Assembly (NCBI GenBank): GCA_963662155.1
Contig: OY759267.1
Span: 14,873,489-14,937,488 of the forward strand
DNA length: 64,000 bases
From: Lamellibrachia columna
Taxonomy: Eukaryota > Annelida > Polychaeta > Sabellida > Siboglinidae
Direction: 5' to 3'
Shown: one piece after another, positions 1 to 12,165 of the stretch
How the letters are laid out: each line of letters starts with the position of its first letter
How positions within the stretch are numbered: the stretch's first letter is position 1
Program-made: the position numbers and the translations under genes
The notes under the pieces: generated by a model
Database searches by the model: none
What the model saw: only the letters and a program-made list of their open reading frames with translations
What the model was told of the DNA's origin: nothing

Positions 1-59
1 GAGAAGAGTTTCTGACGCCTTTTGTTCCAGTGGAATCAAAGAGGACTGAGTGAGTGGAG

Positions 60-2835
60 TCTGAGGAGTCTTCTGTCCAGCATATCAACTTGTAATGTTA
101 GTCTGAGGAGTCTTCTCTTCCACACATCTACTTGTAATGTTAGTCAGAGGAGTCTTCTGTCCCACATATCAACTTGTAATGTTAGTCTGAGGAGTCTTCG
201 GCCCACATATCAACTTGTAATGTTAGTCTGAGGAGTCTTCTGTCCCACATATCAACTTGTAATGTTAGTCTGATGAGTCTTCTGTCCCACATATCTACTT
301 GTAATGTTAGTCTGAGGAGTCTTCTCTCCCAGATATAAACTTGTGATGTTAGTCTGGGGAGTCTTCTCTCCCACATATCAACTTGTAATGTTAGTCTGAG
401 GAGTCTGCTGTCCCACATATCTACTTGTAATGTTAGTCTGAGGAGTCTTCTGTCCCACATATCTACTTGTAATGTTAGTCTGAGGAGTCTTCTGTCCCAC
501 ATATCAACTTGTAATGTTAGTCTGAGGAGTCTTCTCTCCCACATATCAACTTGTAATGTTAGTCTGAGGAGTCTTCTGTCCCACATATCAACTTGTAATG
601 TTAGTCTGAGGAGTCTTCTGTCCCTCATATCTACTTGTAGTGTTAGCCTGAGGAGTCTTCTGTCCCACATATCAACTTGTAATGTTAGTCTGAGGAGTCT
701 TCTGTCCCACATATCTACTTGTAATGTTAGTCTGAGGAGTCTTCTGTCCCACATATCTACTTGTAATGTTAGTCTGAGGAGTCTTCTCTCCCATATATAA
801 ACTTGTAATGTTAATCTGAGGAGTCTTCTGTCCCACATATCAACTTGTAATGTTAGTCTGAGGAGTCTTCTCTCCCACATATCAACTTGTAATGTTAGTC
901 TGAGGAGTCTTCTCTCCCACATATCAACTTGTAATGTTAGTCTGAGGAGTCTTCTCTCCCACATATCAACTTATAATGTTAGTCTGAGGAGTCTTCTCTC
1001 CCACATATCAACTTGTAATGTTAGTCTGAGGAGTCTTCTGTCCCACATATCAACTTGTAATGTTAGTCTGAGGAGTCTTCTGTCCCACATATCTACTTGT
1101 AATGTTAGTCTGAGGAGTCTTCTGTCCCACATATCTACTTGTAATGTTAGTCTGAGGAGTCTTCTCTCCCACATATCAACTTGTAATGTTAGTCTGAGGT
1201 GTCTTCTGTCCCACATATCAACTTGTAATGTTAGTCTGAGGAGTCTTCTCTCCCACATATCAACTTGTAATGTTAGTCTGAGGAGTCTTCTCTCCCACAT
1301 ATCAACTTGTAATGTTAGTCTGAGGAGTCTTCTCTCCCACATATCAACTTGTAATGTTAGTCTGAGGAGTCTTCTGTCCCACATATCAACTTGTAATGTT
1401 AGTCTGAGGAGTCTTCTCTCCCACATATCAACTTGTAATGTTAGTCTGAGGTGTCTTCTCTCCCACATATCAACTTGTAATGTTAGTCTGAGGAGTCTTC
1501 TCTCCCACATATCAACTTGTAATGTTAGTCTGAGGAGTCTTCTCTTCCACACATCTACTTGTAATGTTAGTCAGAGGAGTCTTCTGTCCCACATATCAAC
1601 TTGTAATGTTAGTCTGAGGAGTCTTCGGCCCACATATCAACTTGTAATGTTAGTCTGAGGAGTCTTCTGTCCCACATATCAACTTGTAATGTTAGTCTGA
1701 TGAGTCTTCTGTCCCACATATCTACTTGTAATGTTAGTCTGAGGAGTCTTCTCTCCCAGATATAAACTTGTAATGTTAGTCTGGGGAGTCTTCTCTCCCA
1801 CATATCAACTTGTAATGTTAGTCTGAGGAGTCTGCTGTCCCACATATCTACTTGTAATGTTAGTCTGAGGAGTCTTCTGTCCCACATATCTACTTGTAAT
1901 GTTAGTCTGAGGAGTCTTCTGTCCCACATATCAACTTGTAATGTTAGTCTGAGGAGTCTTCTCTCCCACATATCAACTTGTAATGTTAGTCTGAGGAGTC
2001 TTCTGTCCCACATATCAACTTGTAATGTTAGTCTGAGGAGTCTTCTGTCCCTCATATCTACTTGTAGTGTTAGCCTGAGGAGTCTTCTGTCCCACATATC
2101 AACTTGTAATGTTAGTCTGAGGAGTCTTCTGTCCCACATATCTACTTGTAATGTTAGTCTGAGGAGTCTTCTGTCCCACATATCTACTTGTAATGTTAGT
2201 CTGAGGAGTCTTCTCTCCCAGATATAAACTTGTAATGTTAATCTGAGGAGTCTTCTGTCCCACATATCAACTTGTAATGTTAGTCTGAGGAGTATTCTCT
2301 CCCACATATCAACTTGTAATGTTAGTCTGAGGAGTCTTCTGTCCCACATATCTACTTGTAATGTTAGTCTGAGGAGTCTTCTGTCCCACATATCTACTTG
2401 TAATGTTAGTCTGAGGAGTCTTCTCTCCCATATATAAACTTGTAATGTTAATCTGAGGAGTCTTCTGTCCCACATATCAACTTGTAATGTTAGTCTGAGG
2501 AGTCTTCTCTCCCACATATCAACTTGTAATGTTAGTCTGAGGAGTCTTCTCTCCCACATATCAACTTGTAATGTTAGTCTGAGGAGTCTTCTCTCCCACA
2601 TATCAACTTGTAATGTTAGTCTGAGGAGTCTTCTCTCCCACATATCAACTTGTAATGTTAGTCTGAGGAGTCTTCTCTCCCACATATCAACTTGTAATGT
2701 TAGTCTGAGGAGTCTTCTCTCCCACATATCAACTTGTAATGTTAGTCTGAGGAGTCTTCTCTCCCACATATCAACTTGTAATGTTAGTCTGAGGAGTCTT
2801 CTCTTCCACATATCAACTTGTAATGTTACACTTGT
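60..2835. repeat. 42-bp satellite array, about 65 units, with higher-order structure
   Basis: A 42-bp unit (core ttgtaatgttagtctgagga) repeats almost without break. Rare variants recur exactly 1427 bp apart: the cacacatct variant at 121 and 1548, cttcggccc at 196 and 1623, tctgctg at 404 and 1831, and tccctcatat at 621 and 2048. The array therefore contains a recent tandem duplication of about 34 units, and the second copy has extra units near 2.2-2.4 kb. Since 42 is divisible by three, the minus strand stays open as a 14-residue repeat over 182-964, 971-1552 and 1609-2850. I see no signal sequence, splice context or non-repeat domain, so I treat it as satellite DNA rather than a gene. Confidence 0.95.
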
Positions 2836-5290
2836 AATGTTACACTGCACATTGCTTTGTTGACAGTTAGCTTAATTGATTGTGTTGTCTTTTATTGGTT
2901 ACTTATATGATTTTTCACTGTATTATATTGTTGTAATGGACAAAAACCATTCGGATTCCGATACCCATGGATGCGTCCGATCACTTGTTCTCCCCGGGCA
3001 GAGTGATCGATTGGTTTTAGAAACCAAAGTGACGCGTTAATTTTGACAACGGAAGTTTCCGTCACCCGGCGAAACGGAACGTAACTCACGTCATTTAGAC
3101 CGCCCCAACTGTGGTATATGTGCACCACTAACGGCTCAATGCCCAGACTGTCAGAAGGACTGATGCTACAGTAGCCAGCCCCACCCACGATGGCATTCGC
3201 GTGACGCGTTTTCAACGGTGTCGTAAAAAGGCCATTAGGCTCAGCCGCGCAACGAATGTCGTAAAAGTGTCGTAACAATGTCACTGGTTGGTATCGGCCA
3301 ATTATCGCAATGTGGCAACAAAAAAGACCGCCGACGTCGCGTGGCGATTGCTTTGTTCCGTCGGGAGTGGACCTGTTAGCACAGACATTTACTCAGCATA
3401 GAAAACCGAAGACTCGGTTTATAACTGTTCGATGTCGATATACAGCTGTGTTGTGATGTGTGGAAACTTCGGATGTTGAAGACCTACTCTTAGTTAATTT
3501 TTTTTTTTTTTCAATTTTTTTTCTGACGTCATGCTTTATTAGAAAGTATATAAATATACATTGTATCAGTGGTTTCTTAACCTACCTAAGTGGACGTGCT
3601 GAACATAGTAGTTTTATTCTTGTATGTTTTAAATGTATATAATGTTAAAAACACGCTCTCTAAGATGCTCTACCGAGACGAGTGTGAATATAACCTTTTC
3701 GTCGATCCCTCGATTCAGTCACCCGTGACAAGTTCCGAGCCGTAATATTGTGCACGGTTCGTTTACGAATCTAGTTCTACGTGATGAATCTCCAATTATA
3801 GTCCTTGTCTACCGATATTCACATATTATACGGGAAACTACGTAATTTTGATTAATCAGTCCGTTCATGTTTCGTTCTTCTGTTCCGACGCTGCTAATGG
3901 CCAACCACGAAATGAATGGATTCTTCCTAAATGATGATTAATGGTGTTGCGATGTTCACGTTATCAACACGTCTACCTGGAAACATCTCAGTTATCGTAA
4001 TTATATGGCGTGGATGTGACAAAGTGGGGTAAAAATAGTGTAGGTCTGTGTTGACGAACATACTGCGAATGTAATGTCGATCGATTTATAACACGACTAA
4101 CTGGAGAACGACAATCTGTATACGAGATAAACATACGACAACAAAACCGAACTGAGGGGAAATGTGTAGCGCACGAAAACAGTGTTCTGTACGTTGGAAA
4201 CATAGAAGTAACTATAAATAGTTATGTCATTATATATAATTTGCTTAATTAAAAAAATGGTCCGGGTCGTTATACTATGACATAAGGTAATTTACACTTT
4301 CCCAAGTTACCCGGTCTAACATTCAAAATGAGTAATTATGTCGATGATTTTAACAAAACCTACGCACTGTGTCATTACAACTGTGCAGAATATTATTTAA
4401 ACTATTCTTCCGCAGTCACGTATAAAACATCTGAATATCAGCGAACCTGATTGGCGCTGGGCTAAACAACTTGTGGAAAGAGTTTTAATGGTAGGCGACT
4501 TTAGCTTAGTCAATTCCATTATAACGTGTACTATAACGCTTGTTGAGGCGTGTGCCTGTCGTCGGTGGATTGCTTACGGTCAAACATTCGTGTATCTGGC
4601 ACGAATACCCTGTCACGAACATCGCCCAACTCGAATTCCCATCGATCCTTTTTTTCAGCAGTCGCGCCCTGTATTTCCGGTGACACTGACGTAGCTGTAA
4701 CAGTACGCCCTCCACGTTACCGGGGATAACGGGACATCTGATTGGCCGTGGTGCAATTTACGAAATTCAATTTCGTATCGCTGGTTTATGGAGACGCCTG
4801 CTCGTCGGGTGCTTCACGGGACAGCGGACAACGAATGAGGCCTTTTTTGCGGCGTCCGGGTCGGGTTTTAGTTGGCTTCCATTGTGAGTGCACTACCGCT
4901 GTCAAGAATCGCGTTTTGATGTGATCATTCGCCTTTGTGGGTCGAATTAACGCCCGCGAAGATCTCCCACTGGGACGCGCTAAGTATATTTAAAGTGATG
5001 TAATTGGGCCCGAATGTAGGATGTTTTGTTCGCGATTACCTAACACAATTAATTGCACGCGGCATGTTTTGCAGCATACGTTGTGATCACGTCACTTCTA
5101 ACTAAATGTCCCACGTGATCAACTTTGCTTGACCGTGACTACGTTGTGAACGGGTGAACACGTACGTGGGCACAGTAACTGGAGTATATCTACAAGTAAC
5201 GCAACAATTCTCTCTCATTCATTCCCTGAAAAGTCGTAAACAAATCCGCAGCAATATGTTGCCAGTGCTGTCATCGTTTCGCTTAGTATT
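2836..5290. other. Intergenic stretch, no gene recognised
   Basis: Mixed-composition DNA. The longest open frame is on the minus strand at 2892-3284 (130 codons) and starts just beside the satellite. It has no domain I recognise and no clear gene context. No repeat of note is visible. Confidence 0.5.
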
Positions 5291-5304
5291 CTTCGTCATA
5301 ACTG

Positions 5305-5368
5305 TCTGTCTGTCTGTCTGTCTGTCTGTTAGATAACAGATATGGCGTCCCCTCAACTTTTCCAGATA

Positions 5369-5401
<33 letters not shown>

Positions 5402-5402
5402 T
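5305..5402. repeat. Short TCTG and CGTCGC simple repeats
   Basis: About seven TCTG units at 5305-5332 are followed by four to five CGTCGC-type hexamers at 5370-5401. Both are simple-sequence repeats. Confidence 0.8.
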
Positions 5403-5952
5403 AGGGAAACTCTGCCCCGCGTCCACACGGGGCGGGGACAAACACCTGACACCTACACCGGGTTACTCCCATTAGCCTCACCTCCGTCCCGGGAGAATGC
5501 ACTCACTGCGCCTGTCAACAAGGGGCAGTGATTAAACAGAGAATGCCGGGAATAATGACTAGTTCCGTTGATTAAATGTCCGCCGTAGGGCACCGCATCC
5601 TGTGATCATCTCGCGCACCTCCAGGGCTTCATTTCTTGTTAGCCGTCGATGGTCTGATATATTGGATTGGAGCTTGCGTTTTATTAAGCGGCGATTTGCT
5701 CCCTGAGATAAAAGAACATTATCTCCCTGTCCATCCGTCTTTCTCTCGCCGATTCAACCCCGGGTCCCGATGATAGGCTGCAGCGCATAATTGGTCTTAC
5801 GTTTCAAAGACAAATTATTTTCATTGTAATCATAGATTTGCCGTGTTTTTGGTGAATGATGCGGTGTTTTCCCGTTTCAGAAACTAACTTAAGATTTCAA
5901 ATCTACCCATTTACGAACAAGATAATTTAAGTTAAAGGTGCTTTTAAAATAA
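5403..5952. other. Intergenic stretch, nothing recognised
   Basis: I see no gene, structured RNA or repeat here. Confidence 0.4.
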
Positions 5953-6190
5953 TGTGGCGCGGTAGAACGTCGGGGTCTCAATCGAGAGAATCCGGGTTCG
6001 ATTCCTCTTGCCGCCGTTTCGAAGTTTTGGCAATTTCGTTCACCCCACGTTGCCACAGTTCACTCATCTGTATAAATGAGTGTCTGGCTTCAGACAGAGG
6101 TGGATATCTGAACAAATAGGGAACGTAAATCTCGTGACCTAGTTTTAGCTCTGTGGTCCACTGGCGACCTCGGCAGTTTTGATGCCTGTG
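5953..6190 (+). mobile_element. tRNA-derived SINE, copy 1
   Basis: The head begins gtggcgcggtagaacg (A-box-like). A good B box, ggttcgattcc, lies at 5995-6005. A central domain, aatttcgttcaccccacg, follows at 6031 and continues as a cacagttcactcatctgtataaatg block. The same head, central domain and spacing recur at 14197, 24607 and 58984, which defines a dispersed family. The central block resembles the conserved middle domain of invertebrate tRNA SINEs such as the MetaSINE group. That assignment is from memory and unverified. The 3' boundary is approximate. Confidence 0.8.
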
Positions 6191-7066
6191 TAAAGAATAT
6201 GATTATATTTTTGGGTGTACTCACAGAACTGACACCAAACAGTTAAATGTTTCTGGTTTCAGACTGATGAAAAGATGTTAAAGGTGTGTGAGAAGCTTTA
6301 TATATAAGAATGTTCACGGTAATCGTTTGAGAGTTATTTACAACTGGATACCATGTATTAACGCTCGCGCACTGCCGGCATAGTATAATCTATATGCATA
6401 GCAAATGTGTTTACTTTACTCAAAACAGTCCGTTTCGAGGCATGAGTTTTGTGCATTTAGACACCTTGTGAGGCATAAATATTTAAAGATTTTTTTACTG
6501 ATACCACACGTCTAAATGAGCACTTTTAACGATAATGCGTAGTATGTTTTTATTATCTGAAGCGAGATCCGATATTTAAATAATTATTTCACGGACAAGT
6601 AATTGGGAAATTACATTTCTGACTCTTCAAGGTTGTCTGACACAATTGTTCCTTGTAATAATGTATTAGTCAGAATTCCACCATTACCATTTTGGTATCA
6701 AGGTTTCTTTATATTTAGTAATCATATTTTATTGCATTTTGACATCACAACGAACGGAAGGTCAACGGTTCGGCTCCCGTGGCGCGTAACTGGACAGTCA
6801 ACCGTTACAATGTAATTATATCTCTCCATATTGTTGACAAGCAAAAACAGGTGGTAGGGTTGGGTCTGGAATTAATTCCCCGTCACTTTGAAATCATCTG
6901 ACATTCTGAAATTATAGCTACCTTCCGAACTAAACTTTAAAAAAAATGTATTCCAAATTGCATTTCCACCATAAATCTTCGGTGGTCCGTAGTTATGATA
7001 ATGAATTTTGCGCTTCCTTGTCTGAGCTCAGGTTCCTGAGGATATAGGCGCAATATAGGTTCATTA
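6191..7066. other. Intergenic stretch, nothing recognised
   Basis: AT-leaning DNA with no convincing open frame or repeat. The minus-strand frame entering from the adjacent CTG array (non-repeat tail 6937-7070) is a run-on of poly-serine, not a gene. Confidence 0.4.
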
Positions 7067-7071
7067 GTGTT

Positions 7072-8419
<1,348 letters not shown>

Positions 8420-9013
8420 CCGCCCGCCCGCCCGCCCGCCCGCCCGCCCGCCCGCCCGCCCGCCCGCCCGCCCGCCCGCCCGCCCGCCCGCCCGCCCGCC
8501 CGCCCGCCCGCCCGCCCGCCCGCCCGCCCGCCCGCCCGCCCGCCCGCCCGCCCGCCCGCCCCGCCCCGCCCGCCCGCCCGCCCGCCCGCCCGCCCGCCCG
8601 CCCGCCCGCCCGCCCGCCCGCCCGCCCGCCCGCCCGCCCGCCCCGCCCCGCCCGCCCGCCCGCCCGCCCGCCCGCCCGCCCGCCCGCCCGCCCGCCCGCC
8701 CGCCCGCCCGCCCGCCCGCCCGCCCGCCCGCCCGCCCGCCCGCCCGCCCGCCCGCCCGCCCGCCCGCCCGCCCGCCCGCCCGCCCGCCCGCCCGCCCGCC
8801 CGCCCGCCCGCCCGCCCGCCCGCCCGCCCGCCCGCCCGCCCGCCCGCCCGCCCGCCCGCCCGCCCGCCCGCCCGCCCGCCCGCCCGCCCGCCCGCCCGCC
8901 CGCCCGCCCGCCCGCCCGCCCGCCCGCCCGCCCGCCCGCCCGCCCGCCCGCCCGCCCGCCCGCCCGCCCGCCCGCCCGCCCGCCCGCCCGCCCGCCCGCC
9001 CGCCCGCCCGCCC
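8420..9013. repeat. (CCCG)n tetranucleotide array, 594 bp
   Basis: About 148 CCCG units run unbroken except for two slips of the form ccccgcccc at about 8559-8567 and 8641-8649. A four-base unit without stop codons is open in all six frames, giving PPAR/AGGR-type repeats, so the long open frames here are artefacts. The complementary strand is a GGGC array and should be strongly G-quadruplex prone. Confidence 0.97.
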
Positions 9014-9257
9014 AATATACAAACAATACAAATATGTTTTACAACAATAACTATGCTTTTGCTGCCAGTATCTATAATCGAGCTATATGTTTGTATCTGT
9101 TAACGTTTTCCTCACAGACGGCTTGGACCTCGGGCGCCAAACTTTCAGGGATTACTCTACGACCCCACGAATGAAACGTAACGTTTTTATTTTTTTCTCG
9201 AAATACCCCGTATATCAAGGGTTCTTAGTGGTGTTTTTGGTAAATCAACAAATGTTC
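9014..9257. other. Short AT-leaning intergenic DNA
   Basis: Non-repetitive flank of the CCCG array. No gene is seen. Confidence 0.4.
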
Positions 9258-10000
9258 ACTTCGTAAAACGTTAACTTCCAACAATGGCAGAAACAACGCG
9301 CGCGCGCGGCGAATACTTCGGTACGTAAACCGTTTGAGAGTATGTAGTGCCATATGGGCGGTTTATATTACGTAAAACGTTGACTTCCAACAACCACGCG
9401 TGTGTGTGCTCTTCCTCCTTGTCCACTGATTTACAGGGGTGAGGGTCAGGTAAAGTATTGTCGAGCCACTCTTTGTGTTCTTTCTTTCCACAGTTTTCTA
9501 TCGGCCGCCCCCTCTCTCCATCTTTCATCTTCCCCCGATCTTCTCATGCCCCTCCTCGCGCAGTCCTCCCATATCAGCGGTGGCCTTCCCCTTTTCCTGC
9601 GTCCTTGATGTGTTTTCACCTCTGCTCTCTTTACTAGTTTGCTTGCATCCATCCTTACCATCTGGTCTCATCCTGCTTCTCACCAATCATCCTGTTAGGC
9701 TGCATTGCATCCCAACCTCTTTCATCAGGTCATTCATCTTACTTCTGTCCACCATCTTTGTTCTTGTTATTCAACGAACCCAGTTGTTCTCACAAACTTA
9801 CATCTTGTGTTGTTGTTCTGTCAACGCCACTGTCTCCAGACCATACAGGCATGCTGGTGTAACTCACGTTCTCAGGACTTTCCCTTTCAGCCTTTTCAAT
9901 TTTTTTCTGTCCAACATGACTCCCTCTACCTTTCTCCAAGTATTCACTCCCGCCTGTGAATATTGCGGTACGTAAACCGTTTGAGAGTACGTAGCCCGGA
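9258..10000. repeat. Split tandem duplication around a LINE fragment
   Basis: Motif A (cgtaaaacgttaacttccaa) occurs at about 9264, and as cgtaaaacgttgacttccaa at about 9371. Motif B (ggtacgtaaaccgtttgaga) occurs at about 9320 and again at about 9967. The order is A-B-A'-(LINE 9440-9960)-B'. This fits a tandem duplication whose second copy was later interrupted by the LINE piece. Confidence 0.6.
9440..9960 (-). pseudogene. LINE (non-LTR retrotransposon) C-terminal fragment
   Basis: On the minus strand, broken frames read VTPACLYGLETVAL, then CENNWVR, then a basic stretch GRRKRGRPPLIWEDCARR and KLWKERTQRVARQYFT before a stop near 9446. This order is typical of the region after the reverse-transcriptase domain in many metazoan LINEs: a YGxETW-like motif, a DxxNxWxRRI-like segment, and RRxGRPxxxW near the end. 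Several in-frame stops separate the pieces, so it is a dead fragment. The clade is not assigned. Confidence 0.75.
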
Positions 10001-10037
10001 TTACGACGACGTCACTGGCATTGTTACATTGAGCCAC

Positions 10038-10133
10038 GCGACTTGAGAGCGGCTTGTGGACGGTTTGTGAGCAGCTTGTGAGCAGCTTGAGAACGGCTCG
10101 TGAGCAGCTTGAGAGCGGCTCGTGGGCGGTTAA
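10038..10133. repeat. Irregular gagcagcttg / gagcggctcg repeat
   Basis: Five to six imperfect units of about 12-22 bp containing gagcagcttgtgagcagctt and gagagcggctcgtg. It is a short decayed minisatellite. Confidence 0.7.
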
Positions 10134-10251
10134 GAGCTTACTGTTTGCCTTTTTCTCCTTTGTGTCTTAACGTTCCGCTTTTTGGACGGAATGTCCCGCT
10201 ATTATATTTTGTAGGCCTAATTAAAAACAAATACGGTAAAAGTTATATATA

Positions 10252-10254
<3 letters not shown>

Positions 10255-10319
<65 letters not shown>
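10255..10319. repeat. (AT)n microsatellite
   Basis: Pure alternating AT of about 65 bp. Confidence 0.95.
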
Positions 10320-10322
<3 letters not shown>

Positions 10323-10763
10323 CACGAGGATGTTTCAGGCACAGTGGTCTCAAGTGACGTCAAATTTTCTCAGGAGAATAACAAATCAAAATTGAGTGGA
10401 GGAATATGTTTCCTAATTCTTCATAAACAATGTCCCACTTTTTCCATGAGCAGATACTGACACCTGTGCAGGTGACAAGAAGGCGTCGGCCTTATCGTAC
10501 ACAGAATGACGACTGAACATTCAGTGACTGCATTAGTTTTTTGGGGTTGTTTTTGAAGGAACAGCGCTCTCGCTGCGTTTAAACAAAGACTCTTATGACT
10601 CCATCAACCACATTTACATATTTTAATCATAAATAGCGACGCTTGATTGATTACTATATTTGATAAATAGTTCAAGGAGACATTTTTCAAACACCATTCC
10701 TGTGTATTCCACGAAGAGAAGAGATTAGTCAGAGAGGTAGAACAAGGATGGTGACAGAAGATT

Positions 10764-10765
<2 letters not shown>
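10320..10765. other. Intergenic stretch, nothing recognised
   Basis: Unique-looking sequence between two microsatellites. No gene signal is visible. Confidence 0.4.
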
Positions 10766-10806
<41 letters not shown>

Positions 10807-10888
10807 CATACATACATACATACATACATACATACATACATACATACATACATACATACATACATACATACATACATACATACATACA

Positions 10889-10924
<36 letters not shown>

Positions 10925-10925
10925 T
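10766..10925. repeat. Compound (TA)n-(TACA)n-(TA)n microsatellite
   Basis: About 36 bp of TA, then about 29 TACA units, then a short TA stretch. The abrupt change of unit suggests the tetranucleotide arose by mutation inside a TA array. Confidence 0.95.
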
Positions 10926-11600
10926 TAGGATCAAATCATGGACATACAGAATACAGTTTAAATACATGACGGTTGTGAATAAAATGTTGATTAATCCATG
11001 GGGACCTGCACTGAGACCTGGTAGATCGCTGGTGAACAGGCCGCCAAGACACTGATACTATCAATAATAATATATCGTTCTACGTGAACATACAATAGTT
11101 GAAATACGAGAAAACATTTACGAGATCAGAAATGATTACCACAAACAAGTATCAACAATTAAGACCACAAATACCAATTCGCACTAAACATAATCAACAC
11201 TAATTAACACTAATGAACACTAGCCAAACACTAAACGCTAAACTAACTTGCCGTGTCTGTATAAGCCTGTATATATAAAGCATACTAGCCTTATTTGTGT
11301 GATAGCTGTTGCTCTCTGACATCCTAAATTATTGGTGAATGGTTGGCGGAATAAAGAAATACGCACAAAGTAAAAACGGTTGAAGGCGTGCGTGGGCAGC
11401 GTCTGTAACAACAAGTACAAACAAGACTACCTCATATCAGTGCAGCACTAGATATATCGACATGTCGGGTAAAACGGTTTCGGCTACACCAAGTCACAGC
11501 AAAAAACTTCGAAATAGCTTCTAGCTCGTAAATGTCGCGTGTAAAAACTAAGGGTAAAATACGAGCCTATCGTATGCACTGTCTGCGTCAGACGCCGGAT
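10926..11600. other. Upstream flank of Wnt4, no gene recognised
   Basis: A-rich DNA with several short aacactaa-type repeats at about 11195-11240. It is probably non-coding upstream sequence of Wnt4. Confidence 0.4.
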
Positions 11601-12076
11601 ATTTCGGCTCGTTGCTACTACTTTCTCCTCCACCTTATTCAAACGCTTGCACGCTTGCCCGCTCAGCGAGCTGTGACACCCCCGAGCTGCTCCGTGACGG
11701 CCTGGCGTTGAGTGACTGCTCTTTTGGCAGTGCGGGCCGCGGGGGCGGGGGCAAGAAGGGCTCCCCGCAGATCGCAGGCAGAAGTCAAGCAAACGCGGCC
11801 TCCGACGCCGCCACAAGCGACCGACACAGCGCAGGTGCCGCTGCCGTCGCGATGCCCTCCCGCCGTCCCGTTCCCGCCCCGACGTTTCCTGTCGTCTGCT
11901 GCTCGTCTCGCGCGCCCGTCACCTAGGAACCGATCCCGCGCGCGCCCGTCGCCTGGGACAACGGATTACCTCACGCGCCTCGCACGGATACCGTTGGATA
12001 CTATACAGGATACTATTATACAGCCGGTATAGCCCAGTTGTCGTCTGCTCCGTGTTACATTTCACAACAGATCGGC
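11601..12076 (+). promoter_or_regulatory. GC- and CpG-rich putative promoter / 5' leader of Wnt4
   Basis: Base composition changes sharply to GC- and CpG-rich from about 11640 to 11980, directly before exon 1. An Sp1-type GC box, gggggcgggggc, lies at 11741-11752, and CG-dense tracts such as cgcgcgcgcccg occur at about 11937. There is no obvious TATA box at a fixed distance. By position and composition this is the likely promoter plus 5' UTR. The transcription start cannot be placed from sequence alone. Confidence 0.5.
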
Positions 12077-12165
12077 ATGCGTTGCCTGCGCGCCGTCTCT
12101 TCCGGTCTGCTCGTCTTCCTGATCGTCGAAAGTCTCTGCAGTGCCGTTTCCGGCATCCGCTGGTT
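12077..12165 (+). CDS. Wnt4: Wnt4 exon 1: start codon and signal peptide
   Basis: The exon encodes residues 1-29 plus two bases of codon 30 and ends at a strong donor (tt|gtaagt). The peptide has a basic n-region MRCLR, a hydrophobic core GLLVFLIVESLC and a small-residue stretch SAVSG suited to signal peptidase. It then reads IRWL, matching the NWL that closes exon 1 in vertebrate Wnt4. The phase-2 end joins perfectly to the exon at 24955. The start is chosen because it is the ATG that opens the signal peptide in frame with the splice site, about 12.8 kb before exon 2. The product is a secreted, lipid-modified ligand for Frizzled receptors. The signal sequence itself is poorly conserved, so this exon rests on phase, signal-peptide character, the WL match and promoter context. 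Confidence 0.82.

Noticed and set aside
60..2835. CRISPR array
   Set aside because: There are no unique spacers between repeats; the whole unit is repeated and the genome is eukaryotic.
182..2850. Three long minus-strand frames (260, 193 and 413 codons) in the 42-bp satellite
   Set aside because: They are translations of a tandem unit whose length is divisible by three; no start context, signal, splice site or non-repeat domain supports a gene.
2892..3284. 130-codon minus-strand frame
   Set aside because: No recognised domain, no splice or promoter context; could be part of a repeat or chance.
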